This document shows positions 12,401 to 17,896 of a DNA stretch of 64,000 nucleotides, in pieces. Numbering within the stretch: the first letter of the stretch is position 1; each line of letters starts with the position of its first letter. The stretch spans positions 6,214,626-6,278,625 of the forward strand of contig NZ_JAUSZJ010000002.1 of assembly GCF_030817475.1 (NCBI RefSeq), in the 5' to 3' direction. A model generated the notes under the pieces. It was not told the DNA's origin, ran no database searches, and saw nothing but the letters and a program-made list of their open reading frames with translations. The position numbers and the translations under genes were made by a program. This stretch comes from Streptomyces sp. V2I9. GTDB lineage: Bacteria; Actinomycetota; Actinomycetes; Streptomycetales; Streptomycetaceae.

Positions 12401-13654
12401 GCCCCGGATGATGAGGTCCTTGATCCTGCCGGTGACGGTGAAGTAGCCGGCCTCGTCGCGTCGGGCCAGGTCACCGGTGCGGTACCAGCCGTCGCGCAGC
12501 GCCCGGGCGGTCTCCTCCGGCCGGTTGTGGTAGCCGACCATCACATTGGGACCGCTGACCCAGACCTCGCCCTCCTCGTCGGCCGGTACGTCACGTCCGG
12601 TCTCCGGCTCGACGAGGCGCACGTTGAGTCCGGGCACCGGCAGACCGCTCGACCCCTCGACCCGTGCCCCCGTGGGCCAGTTGATGGTGATCGAGCCGCA
12701 GGTCTCGGTGCTGCCGTAGGCGTCCAGGAGGGGGACACCGAACGTCTCCTGGAAGGACGCCCGCAGCGACCGGGTGGTGACCGCCCCGCCGACCAGGCCG
12801 ACCCGCAGGTCCGGGGCCCGCACCCCCTGCTGCCGTGCGGCCTGCACCAGGTAGTGGTACATGGTGGGCACGCCGGCGAGGAAGGTCGGCGACTCCTCGC
12901 GCAGGACGGACAGGATCTCGTCGGCCGAGTACCCGTCGGTGATCCGCGCGGTGGCGCCGACCGAGGTGACCGCCAGCACGCACGCGATGTGCGACAGGCT
13001 GTGGAAGAGCGGCAGGGGCCACAGCACCCGGTCGTCGGCGGTCAGTTCGGGCACCGGAACGTAGCAGGCGGCCACCGACCACAGGCAGTTGCGCTGGGTC
13101 GAGAGCACTCCCTTGGGCTTCCCGGTGGTCCCCGACGTGTAGAGCATCCAGGCGACCTCGTCGAGGCCGAGGTCGTCCCGAGCACCGGTCTCCGGCTCCG
13201 AGCCCGCCAGGGCCTCGAAGGCCACCGTCCCGGCCGGGACCGGGCGATCGCCGGTGACGACGATCCGAGGGTGCTCGGCGTCTCCCAGCACGCGCCGGAG
13301 CTGTTCGACGTGGGCGGCGTCGGTGATCACCACGCGGGCGCCGCTGTCGGAGAGGAAGAACTCCAGCTCGGCGTCGGTGCAGTGGGGATTGAGCGGGACG
13401 CCGATCACGTTCGCCCGGGTGAGGGCCAGGTAGCTCTCGACCATCTCCACACAGTTGCCCAGGTACAGCGCCGCCCGGTCGCCCGGATGCACGCGCAGCC
13501 CGGTCAGGTGTCCCGCGATGAACCGGGTCCGCTGCTCCAGTTCGGCGTAGCCGACCTGACGCCGGGCATCGGCGAAAGCGATTTTCCCGCCGAGTCGGGC
13601 GGCGTGTTCGATCAGGGTCTCGGGCAGGGGCCGAATCAGTTCTGTGCGCAGCAT
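434..13654 (-). CDS. Ansamycin-type PKS: AHBA loading module plus modules 1 and 2
   Basis: This 4,406-residue multienzyme starts ansamycin-type chain assembly. From the N-terminus: acyl-CoA-ligase-like adenylation domain (about 1-525; TSGTTGKPKG near 170, YGSTE near 312, GSGK near 497); a degenerate ketoreductase-like region (about 535-960) without a normal nucleotide-binding loop or Ser-Tyr-Asn set; loading ACP with GFGS instead of GFDS (about 1010). Module 1 is KS (1070-1490), AT, KR (S-Y-N present, no LDD, W present, so A-type) and ACP. Module 2 is KS (2617-3043), AT, DH (HxxxGxxxxP and DSALH present), KR with LDD (B-type) and ACP. Both ATs carry GHSQGE and YASH, the methylmalonyl signature. 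A docking tail ends the protein. There is no ER. ATG 13654 is chosen because AGGAG lies 10 bp upstream; an in-frame GTG at 13675 is possible. Codon 658 is TTA. Confidence 0.95.
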   Translation of the reverse strand: MLRTELIRPLPETLIEHAARLGGKIAFADARRQVGYAELEQRTRFIAGHLTGLRVHPGDRAALYLGNCVEMVESYLALTRANVIGVPLNPHCTDAELEFFLSDSGARVVITDAAHVEQLRRVLGDAEHPRIVVTGDRPVPAGTVAFEALAGSEPETGARDDLGLDEVAWMLYTSGTTGKPKGVLSTQRNCLWSVAACYVPVPELTADDRVLWPLPLFHSLSHIACVLAVTSVGATARITDGYSADEILSVLREESPTFLAGVPTMYHYLVQAARQQGVRAPDLRVGLVGGAVTTRSLRASFQETFGVPLLDAYGSTETCGSITINWPTGARVEGSSGLPVPGLNVRLVEPETGRDVPADEEGEVWVSGPNVMVGYHNRPEETARALRDGWYRTGDLARRDEAGYFTVTGRIKDLIIRGGENIHPGEIEDVLRDVPGVADVAVAGKAHDILGEVPVAFLVPGPEGLDTDALFAACRERLSYFKVPEELYEVTHIPRTGSGKVTRRLLLDRPARLRAAGSSSYEHLFRADWLPLPPEGPAVSGAAGAAAGADPAGPRWVIAAEGDADLVAGLESAGAEVTCLVDGVPPAGTAPADVVVVPAGAPDADPAGLVADVSARVRAWLDQGWPSPARLVVLTRGGVATGPAETPHPAQAAVAGLLRGLRNGHGDRLAHVDLEAAAAPGAALPAELLRAVAAGNEPQVAVRAGSVVRPSLERLAVRSGGETVFGPARTAVVAGADTVAGAAVARHLVAGHGVRHLVLIGERGEDDLSVAGLAAELTGLKATVTVSGCDLTDRAALREVLTGLRRPLAGVVHVPTGPFRLAAAQAAALDEVTATVEGAALVLLPSAAGTLGTAHAPEEAAVAAYCDALALRRRAEGRAGLSVSVGPWADEPETALPSGVGTLALRELLTVVDAALMSGEAAVSALKLDPMTLHGGDIVPAMLRGLIDTSAGVSADTGRAEEFRARLAGLTEAERLRTLVTAVCDAAAETAGRARDTVAPRRAFKEIGFGSLQAVQLRNLLVEVTGLPLPVTLAFDRPTPEAVARFVLDELSGGAEESTTATVEGRAPAEDDPVVIVSMACRLPGGITSPEDLWTFVDQGLDGITAFPSDRGWDLAGLYDPDPERSGTTYVREGGFLQDATGFDADFFRISPREALAMDPQQRVFLETSWELFERASVDVTSLQGSRTGVFAGVMNQEYDVSLAGSDDDTEGYRSTGTASAVVSGRVAYTFGFEGPAVTVDTACSSSLVALHLAAQSLRSGECDLALAGGVAVMAQPTSFVEFSRQRGLAPDARCKAFAAAADGTGWSEGVALVLLERLSDARRNGHTVLALVAGSAVNQDGASNGLTAPNGPSQQRVINQALTNARLHPHDIDLVEAHGTGTTLGDPIEAQALINTYGRHRDPDHPLWLGSLKSNIGHTQAAAGVAGIIKTVLALHHRTMPRTLHIDRPTPHVDWTTNTVQLLTQPRPWTHTTHPRRAAVSAFGVSGTNAHVILEEAPTTPDTTTHDEPDTTDEVITWPLSAATPQALTDTARRLLHHLEQHPHHTPTHIAHQLTHRPHHHHRAVITATHHNDLHRALTALTTHTPDPALTTGTPTTTGKTVFVFPGQGTQWAGMGATLLDTHPVFTHTINACDTALAPHQNWTVTDVLRQTPDAPTLDRVDVVQPVTFAVMTALARMWQHHGIHPDAVIGHSQGEIAAAHIAGALTLDDAARIIALRSQAIARQLAGHGAMMSVPLPHTELTPWTTPHQHTIDIATINGPTTTVIAGDPTAIDDLHTQLNNHNIRARKIPVDYASHTHHVEQLHEELTHLLHDITPHTPTTPMYSTTDTTWITGPHLNADYWYRNLRQTVHFHTATTTLTDTGHHTFIEISPHPVLTPAIQETLTQHTTTPTTTLPTLRRNQHEPTTFHTALAHLHTHTHHTPTWHPTHTTPTTTHTTTHTPLPTYPFQHHHYWPEPTAPDSTAVADPYEARFWEAVDRADVEALTSTLDVTGERDREVVASALPALTDWRRRTRHEHAVESWRYHVVWRRLGVVTSDRFSGTWLAVVPAGFAEDTRVTRVLDGLRGYGADCVVLETADGDRTAASDRLAAAGVASAGFSGVLSFLSLDERPHTGFPAVPNGLMLLAALVPALADLGVTAPLWSVTMGGAEAQDGPWIGPADALTWGFGLVAGLEHPRLWGGSVDLPAEPDEQALRYLAGVLRGQGDEDQVAIRPSGVFGRRLVRAASDGAAGRRTWTPRGTVLITGGTGGVGGQIARRLAAAGAEHLLLVSRGGAEAEGVREQVAALEESGAAVTVAACDVADRDALAAVIETVPDDRPLTAVVHAAGAGQQSSIAETSAEEFSRIIAGKVLGARNLDDVLGDRPLDAFVLISSNAGVWGGGGQGAYAAANAFLDALARQRRARGRTATSIAWGSWAGAGLGAVDGAAERLARLGVVAMDPEPALRALVHAVEHDETTVSVADIDWSRFAPGFTAARPSSLLSELPEVGAALRELEGSAGGERSGSGLAARLATLSEGDREAAVLDAVRTHAAAVLGHRDTTNVAAETAFTDQGFDSMTSVQLRNALVKDFGLRLPTTLLFDHPTPRALARFVLDELSGDAEGATAPAAAGPAEDDPVVIVSMACRLPGGIASPEDLWELLASGGEALSDFPTDRGWDIDAIYDPEPGVPGKTYTRRGGFLDGAGDFDASFFKISPREALAMDPQHRVLLESSWEVFERAGVDVTALRGSRTGVFAGGFHTGYTIGADLIGEGVDGYTSHNNLPSVLSGRVAYTFGFEGPAVTVDTACSSSLVALHLAAQSLRSGECDLALAGGVAVMARPSTFVEFSRQRGLAADARCKAFAAAADGTGWSEGVALVLLERLSDARRNGHTVLALVAGSAVNQDGASNGLTAPNGPSQQRVINQALANARLRARDVDAVEAHGTGTTLGDPIEAQAVISTYGQDREQGRPLWLGSLKSNIGHTQAAAGMAGVVKSVLAMRHGALPRTLHVDAPTPHVDWSAGEVRLLTEEVPWPEADRPRRIGISAFGVSGTNAHVILEEAPTTPDTTTHDEPDTTDEVITWPLSAATPQALTDTARRLLHHLEQHPHHTPTHIAHQLTHRPHHHHRAVITATHHDDLHRALTALTTHTPDPALTTGTPTTTGKTVFVFPGQGTQWAGMGATLLDTHPVFTHTINACDTALAPHQNWTVTDVLRQTPDAPTLDRVDVVQPVTFAVMTALARMWQHHGIHPDAVIGHSQGEIAAAHIAGALTLDDAARIIALRSQAIARQLAGHGAMMSVPLPHTELTPWTTPHQHTIDIATINGPTTTVIAGDPTAIDDLHTQLNSHNIRARKIPVDYASHTHHVEQLHEELTHLLHDITPHTPTTPMYSTTDTTWITGPHLNADYWYRNLRQTVHFHTATTTLTDTGHHTFIEISPHPVLTPAIQETLTQHTTTPTTTLPTLRRNQHEPTTFHTALAHLHVHTHHTPTWHPTHTTPTTTHTTTHTPLPTYPFQHHHYWLKTDGKATDIGAVGLDGSGHPLLGAVVRLPESDAAVFTNRVSLRTQPWLAEHALSGTVLVPGTALLELVFRAGDELGATAVSELVVEAPLTLPETGGTQLRVFVGEADDTGLRPVTVHSRADGADVDAAWTRHVAGHLHTEPRPAPAVGPESWPPVGAEPVAVDGFYDEQRAAGFEFGPLFRGLRSVWTRGEEVFAEVELPDDTDLSAFLLHPALLDSALHAAAFLPSRRGEEAPARLPFAWNDAVLHATGATALRVRVGPVGADDITVEATDPTGAPVASVGSLVTRPVDVHRVGAGTGVADMLFTTGWTELRVDDARPSAEPVPDTVLDLTDNRAADEDLPRRSRELATRALEAVKAHLDTAEPATPLVILTRDARHDPAMASVWGLARVAQSENPGQVVLVDVDDTAASRALLPAAVATGEPQLALRDGAILVPRLTRLRPEEAGPAGLDAEGTVLITGGTGTLGALVARRLVTHHGVRHLLLTSRRGSDAPEAGRLRDELTALGATVTVAAADIGDRAAVAGLLTGIPADHPLTAVIHSAAVLDDGVLTSLDAERVDRVFGPKVDGAWNLHRLTEHLGLSAFVLFSSASGTLGNAGQGNYAAGNGFLDGLAAYRRRLGLPGLSLAWGLWEQASEMTGALLDGTRGHLKREVLAMSDEEGLLLFDAALRGDSSAQSPSVVVPVKLSLTALRQSANPPAVLGDLVPRTRPTARQAAAEPSDSFLDRLRRVTAPDRSKQLVDMVLAHTAATLGHAAPEAVDGRQAFKDLGFDSLAAVDLRNRIGASTGLRLPATLVFDHPTPTALARHVEQQLGFGEEEEGGSGVDGAAAAVLAELQRLEASLDRQLLEPDDRAEVAGRLRELAAKWHGVGAAAESDLELATDEEIMRLAEAELDLPQAPNA
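3145..4564 (-). repeat. AT-domain block of module 2, near-identical to that of module 1
   Basis: About 1.42 kb coding for the KS/AT linker, AT and AT/DH boundary matches 7786-9205 almost base for base at an offset of 4,641 bp. By eye the two encoded segments differ at three residues (DDLH/NDLH, LNSHN/LNNHN, LHVHT/LHTHT). The block is very rich in His, Thr and Pro and its plus strand is G/T rich with many GGG runs, unlike the flanking KS and DH sequence. Recent duplication or gene conversion between modules is the simplest reading. Confidence 0.9.
7786..9205 (-). repeat. AT-domain block of module 1, partner copy
   Basis: Second copy of the 1.42 kb AT block. Here the same biased composition continues past the block into the KS (to about 9750), while in module 2 the corresponding stretch (about 4565-4915) has ordinary composition before similarity returns at about 4915-5110 and again at about 5195-5340. 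The shared tracts are therefore patchy, as expected from several conversion events. Confidence 0.9.
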
Positions 13655-13730
13655 CCGGTAATCACTCCTAGGCACGGCGAGAAGCGCGTGAGCGCGACTT
13701 CGAGTCTCGCGTGAATTGCGGAGCGCGAAT

Positions 13731-13790
13731 CCCCTAACAATCCCCCTATGGCATCCCTGACTTGACGGCCGTACGGAGGCAATCCCCCTA
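13731..13790 (-). promoter_or_regulatory. Direct-repeat operator upstream of the PKS operon
   Basis: Read toward the PKS, this region has two TAGGGG blocks 12 bp apart (plus-strand CCCCTA at 13731-13736 and 13743-13748). A further CCCCTAGGG lies at 13785-13793. The same arrangement occurs before rifK, rifH and the exported oxidase, always pointing at the gene. Spacing near one helical turn fits a SARP or tandem regulator site. Which regulator binds is inference. Confidence 0.6.
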
Positions 13791-13804
13791 GGGCGTGACC
13801 GAAT

Positions 13805-14605
13805 TCAGAGCCAGCCGAAGAATTCCCGGTAGCAGGGCACCTGCTGCTCCAGCATGTGGACACCGTGGTGAATTCGCCGGCCCGCGGCGGCCGCTGCCTG
13901 CAGCAGGGCGGTCTCGTGGGGTTTCATGACGATGTCCGCCACCACCGCGTCCGCCCGGACGTCGGCCGGGTCGAACGGCAGCGCGTCGCGCGGGCGCATC
14001 CCGAGCGGTGTCGCATTGACGACGAGGTCGGCTGCCGCCAGGTCCCCGGGGGCCTCGGCACGGACGGTCCCGGGCCACCGGGAGCCGAGCCGCGCCAGCA
14101 GCCCGGCGAGCCGAGCGGCGTCGACGTCCCGTACGCAGACCGGCCCGGCACCCGCCGTCAGCAGGGCCACCGCGATGGCGCTCCCGGCCCCGCCCGCGCC
14201 GACCAGGACCACCCGTCCGCCCCGCACGGGATGCCCGGCAGCCTCCAGCCCGCGGACGAAGCCCAGCCCGTCGAAGTTGTCGGCGAGCCAGCGGCCGTCG
14301 GCACCGCGCCGCATCGCGTTGGCGGTACCGCTCAGCGCAGCGGCCGGCCCCAGCTCGTCCGCCAGGGCGCACACAGCGGCCTTGTGGGGGACCGTGACCA
14401 GCAGCCCGTCGACGTTGCCCGCCCGGACCAGGCCGCCCACGACGGCGGCGAGATGCTCCGCCGGGGCGTGCACGGGCACCACCACGGCGTCGATGCCGAG
14501 GGCGGCCAGCACCGGGTTGACCAGCTCCGGAGCCCGGACCTGGGTCACCGGGTCGCCCACGACCGCGTACAGCCGCGTAGCGCCCGACAGAGGAGTTTCG
14601 GTCAC
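13805..14605 (-). CDS. rifI: Aminoquinate/shikimate dehydrogenase (AroE family)
   Basis: A 266-residue AroE-family NADP-dependent dehydrogenase. Visible are the substrate-binding start (YAVVGDPVTQVRAPELVN), VTVPHK with the catalytic Lys, NFDG, the Rossmann loop VGAGGAGSAIA, and NATPLGM. In rifamycin-type clusters the RifI homologue acts on quinate- or aminoquinate-type intermediates and is not strictly needed for AHBA. GTG 14605 is preferred because the longer reading from 14734 adds an atypical leader and crosses the divergent HxlR promoter. It is followed on the same strand by the PKS after 150 bp that hold the PKS operator. Assignment to the AHBA/shikimate branch rests on context. Confidence 0.85.
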   Translation of the reverse strand: MTETPLSGATRLYAVVGDPVTQVRAPELVNPVLAALGIDAVVVPVHAPAEHLAAVVGGLVRAGNVDGLLVTVPHKAAVCALADELGPAAALSGTANAMRRGADGRWLADNFDGLGFVRGLEAAGHPVRGGRVVLVGAGGAGSAIAVALLTAGAGPVCVRDVDAARLAGLLARLGSRWPGTVRAEAPGDLAAADLVVNATPLGMRPRDALPFDPADVRADAVVADIVMKPHETALLQAAAAAGRRIHHGVHMLEQQVPCYREFFGWL

Positions 14606-14627
14606 TTCCGGGCTCCCATCGGACACG

Positions 14628-14639
14628 CTGTTGTAACAG
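14628..14639. promoter_or_regulatory. Small palindrome between rifI and the HxlR gene
   Basis: CTGTTGTAACAG is a perfect inverted repeat (five-base arms) in the 80-bp divergent space between the dehydrogenase and the HxlR regulator. It could be the HxlR operator, giving autoregulation and control of rifI. Only position and symmetry support this. Confidence 0.3.
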
Positions 14640-14685
14640 GGGACACCGGCCTGGCACCATGGGAGGCGGGGGAAGGAGATGTCCC

Positions 14686-15078
14686 ATGCCGCAGGTGAAG
14701 ACGGAAACGCCGCACGAGATCGTCGGCGAGGCATGTCCGGTGCGTGAAGTGCTGGACCGCGTGGCCGGCAAGTGGAGCATCCTGATCATCGTCGCCGCGG
14801 CCCGCGGTCCCGTGCGGTTCACGGAGCTGGAGCGGTCGATCGAGGGCATCAGCAGGCGCATGCTCACCCTCACCCTGCGGAACCTGGAGCGGGACGGCCT
14901 GCTCACGCGCACGGTGTACGCCACCGTTCCGCCCCGGGTCGAGTACCGGCTCACCGCCATGGCGCAGGAACTGCATCAGTCACTCCTCTCGCTCACCGAC
15001 TGGGCCACCCGGCACCGCGAAGAGATCTCCGACGCGCGGCACGCCTACGACGCCGAACGCTTGGTCGACGGCCGCTGA
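14686..15078 (+). CDS. HxlR-family winged-helix regulator
   Basis: A 130-residue HxlR/DUF24-type transcription factor. It has the family hallmarks: CPVREVLDRVAGKWS near the N-terminus, then RFTELERSIEGISRRMLT (recognition helix region), LERDGLLTR and YRLT in the wing. These regulators often respond to aldehydes, quinones or thiol stress, sometimes through the N-terminal Cys. ATG 14686 is preceded by GGAAGGAG. It is divergent from rifI and its 3' end overlaps the convergent LAL gene by 34 bp. Target and ligand are unknown; rifI is the obvious candidate target. Confidence 0.9.
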   Translation: MPQVKTETPHEIVGEACPVREVLDRVAGKWSILIIVAAARGPVRFTELERSIEGISRRMLTLTLRNLERDGLLTRTVYATVPPRVEYRLTAMAQELHQSLLSLTDWATRHREEISDARHAYDAERLVDGR

Positions 15079-17861
15079 GCGTGGCGCTGCCGCCCGTGCA
15101 GGGTGGTGGTGCCCAGGTCGGCAGGGAGATCCCGTCGGCGCTTGATGTCCAGCTTCCGGTAGACCCTCGTCAGGTGCTGTTCCACGGTGCTGGCCGTGAT
15201 GTAGAGCTTCGCCGCGATCTCCCGGTTGGTGTAGCCGAGCACGGCCAGGTGTGCCACCCGCCGCTCGGCCTCCGTCAGTCGGCTGCCGTCGTCCTCGCAG
15301 GACACCGAGGTGTCCGAGGTTCCCTGGAAGGCGAGCAGTTCCTCGCCCAGCGGCGCCGCCCCGCAGGTCGTGGCGAGGTACCGGGCCCGGCGCAGTGTCG
15401 TCCTGGCCCGGCGGTTGTCGGCCAGGGCCGAGTAGGCGTAGCCGAGGTGGGCCAGGCCCCGTGCCTGCTCGTACTGCTCCCCGTACTGTTCGAACAGCTC
15501 GACGGCCTCCAGCAGCAACTGCGGTCGCCGCTCGGGGGTGCTGACCGCGGCGAGCATCCGCAGCGACCGCCCGCGAGCACTGCCGGCGCCGCCCGAGGCG
15601 TCCGAGCAGGCCAGCTCTTCCCGGACCAGGCGGCGTGCCCGATCGTCGTTGCCCAGCCGCAGCCACGCCTCGGCGGCGCTGGTGCGCCAGGGGACCGGCG
15701 CCGCGGCCTCCAGCCCCAGGGCCGTGACCAGCTCGCCGCAGGCCAGAAAGTCGGCGAGCGCGGCGTAGGCTCGCTGGACGGCGAGGTGGTAGGTGCCGCG
15801 CGCGTGCAGGTAGTAGAGGCCGAAACGGCTCTGCGACATCGCCTCGGGCGGGGAGAACGCCAGATACCGTTCGGCTGTCTCCGTGTCGCCCGACCGAACC
15901 GCCGCCGTGACGAGAGTGCCCAGCGGGAACCCGACGGCCACCCCCCAGGCGTGGGACGGCAGCAGGGTGAGGGCCTCCTGCGCCGTCCGCAGTGCGTCGG
16001 CCAGGTCGCCGCGGCGCAGCAGCGCCTCCGCGCGCAGACTTGCCAGCACGGCGTGCCAGGTCGGTGCCTCGTCCTCGCCGCCGGCCACGACCAGCGCCGC
16101 ACACTGCTGCAGCACCAGGTCGTAGCGGCCCAGATCGAGCAGGCCGAGCAGGGCCAGGGCCGCGGTCTCGTGCGCCCACGCCGGGTTGCCACGGGAACGG
16201 AGATTGCGCAGTGACCCCTCCAGTGAGGCCACCCGGTCGCCGCCGCGACCGCTCACCAGCCGGTCGCACAGCGATCCGGCCAGGGCCAGCCACGGATCGT
16301 CACCGGCCGGTGCCGTCAGGTCGCCTTCGGCGGCGTGAGGGCTGCCGAACGCGGCCCGAGCGGTCGGCTGGGTCCGCCGGTGCGCGAACCGGGGATGGGA
16401 GAAGGCCAGCCAGGAGTCGAGGTGGCGGACCTCCTGCGCCACCGAGGCGTCCGAGGCCGCCGCTTCGCGCAGTCGGCCGAGCACCGCGGCGGCGTCCGTG
16501 TGCCGCCCGTGCCACAGGAGCTGCCGTACGAGGTCCGGCAGGCAGCCGTTGCCGAGGTCTCCCGTCCGCGCCGCGGTCACCAGCGGCGTCAGGTGCCCGG
16601 CCGCGGCCGACGGGCTGACCCGCCACCGGGCGTCGGTCAGCTTCGCCAGTACGGCGGCGCGGCCGGCCGGCTCGGGGCAGGCTTCGTGCGCCAGCTCCAG
16701 ATAGCGGGCGGCACGTTCGTTCCGCTCGGCGAGCAGTTCGTGTTCCGCGGCTTCGACGAGCGCCGGCACCGCCCATGGCTCCACCCGCCGGCGTGCCTGC
16801 GCGAGGTGGCACGCCACTGCCGACGCCGGCTCCCCGAGATCGTGGAGCAACCGTGCCGCGTGCTGGTTGAGGGTGGCGCGGTCGGCTCCGGTCACGGTGG
16901 AGAGGACGGCCTCGCGGGCCGCCGGGTGTGGCAGCCGGCCGTCGCGCAGGAGCCCTGTCGCCGTCATCGTGGCGATCGCCCGCTCCACCGCCGCTGACCC
17001 GGTCAGGGTCCCGGTGCCCGCCTCGGTCTCCTGGTCGAGCCCGGTGAGCCGGGCCACCCGCTCCGGAGTACCGCGCCCGCCCAGGACGGCCAGCGCCTGC
17101 GCGGTGCGCAGCAGGGCCGGCTCCCCGCGCCGCAGCAGCCTGACCACGGCCGCGCCGTATCCCCGTGCGGTGACGCGGTCGTGGCCGCTCCGGCCGCCGC
17201 GACGAGCGTCCTCGGTCAGTGCGTCGAGCAGCCGGAGATTGCCGCCGCTGATCCGGTGGAATTCGGCCGCGAGCCGGGCCGTGTCGGTCCGCGGGCCGAG
17301 GCGCTCCGCCAGCAGGGCGGCCGTGCCGTCCTCGGACAGAGGTTCCACCTCCACGCGGTGGGTCCCCAGTTCGCACGGCAGTTCGGCGGCGAACAGGGGA
17401 GGTGCCTGCCCGTCGTCCCGTTGGGAGGTCACCACCAGCAGGACCCGGGCCGCTCCCAGTCGGCGGGCCAGGTACAGCAGGCTCTGTGCCGACTCGGCGT
17501 CGGCGTGGTGGATGTCGTCGACGGCGACGACCAGCGGCACCTGCGCCGTCCGGCGGAGGATCTGCCGGCAGAACTCGTGGTAGCCCGGAGCCGCCTGATC
17601 GGCCAGGGCACCCGGTGCCGGAATGCTGAGCAGGAGCTGGCTGAGGACGCTGCCGGCCAGGTCCTTCTCCACCGGGGAGCACGAGGCCCGCATGACCAGC
17701 AGGCCCGCCCGCTCCGCGTCCTCGACGGCCTGGCGCAGCAGGGCCGTTCTGCCGCTCGCTGCCACGCCCTCGATCAACAGCACCTGTCCCCGGCCGGCCA
17801 GGCATTCACCGACGAGCGACTTCAGGAGTGATATGTGTTTTTCACGTTCCAGTAAAAGCAT
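15045..17861 (-). CDS. LAL-family (large LuxR) transcriptional activator
   Basis: A 938-residue regulator with an N-terminal AAA-type ATPase, a long TPR-like middle and a C-terminal LuxR helix-turn-helix (LTEAERRVAHLAVLGYTNREI, then STVEQHLTRVYRKL). The Walker A is unusual: GVAASGRTALL has Arg where the nucleotide-binding Lys should be. Walker B (VVAVDDIHHAD) looks normal. LAL proteins are common pathway activators in macrolide and ansamycin clusters. ATG 17861 follows GGGGGAG. Codon 3 is TTA, placing translation under bldA tRNA control at its very start. It may act on the AGGGG repeats, but the SARP at 24198-27125 is an equal candidate. Confidence 0.93.
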   Translation of the reverse strand: MLLLEREKHISLLKSLVGECLAGRGQVLLIEGVAASGRTALLRQAVEDAERAGLLVMRASCSPVEKDLAGSVLSQLLLSIPAPGALADQAAPGYHEFCRQILRRTAQVPLVVAVDDIHHADAESAQSLLYLARRLGAARVLLVVTSQRDDGQAPPLFAAELPCELGTHRVEVEPLSEDGTAALLAERLGPRTDTARLAAEFHRISGGNLRLLDALTEDARRGGRSGHDRVTARGYGAAVVRLLRRGEPALLRTAQALAVLGGRGTPERVARLTGLDQETEAGTGTLTGSAAVERAIATMTATGLLRDGRLPHPAAREAVLSTVTGADRATLNQHAARLLHDLGEPASAVACHLAQARRRVEPWAVPALVEAAEHELLAERNERAARYLELAHEACPEPAGRAAVLAKLTDARWRVSPSAAAGHLTPLVTAARTGDLGNGCLPDLVRQLLWHGRHTDAAAVLGRLREAAASDASVAQEVRHLDSWLAFSHPRFAHRRTQPTARAAFGSPHAAEGDLTAPAGDDPWLALAGSLCDRLVSGRGGDRVASLEGSLRNLRSRGNPAWAHETAALALLGLLDLGRYDLVLQQCAALVVAGGEDEAPTWHAVLASLRAEALLRRGDLADALRTAQEALTLLPSHAWGVAVGFPLGTLVTAAVRSGDTETAERYLAFSPPEAMSQSRFGLYYLHARGTYHLAVQRAYAALADFLACGELVTALGLEAAAPVPWRTSAAEAWLRLGNDDRARRLVREELACSDASGGAGSARGRSLRMLAAVSTPERRPQLLLEAVELFEQYGEQYEQARGLAHLGYAYSALADNRRARTTLRRARYLATTCGAAPLGEELLAFQGTSDTSVSCEDDGSRLTEAERRVAHLAVLGYTNREIAAKLYITASTVEQHLTRVYRKLDIKRRRDLPADLGTTTLHGRQRHAQRPSTKRSAS

Positions 17862-17896
17862 GACGTCTCCCCCAGAGCGAACGCGGTAAGGCGGAA

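Noticed and set aside
14659..14685. Longer HxlR start
   Set aside because: Lacks a ribosome-binding site; ATG 14686 has GGAAGGAG at good spacing.
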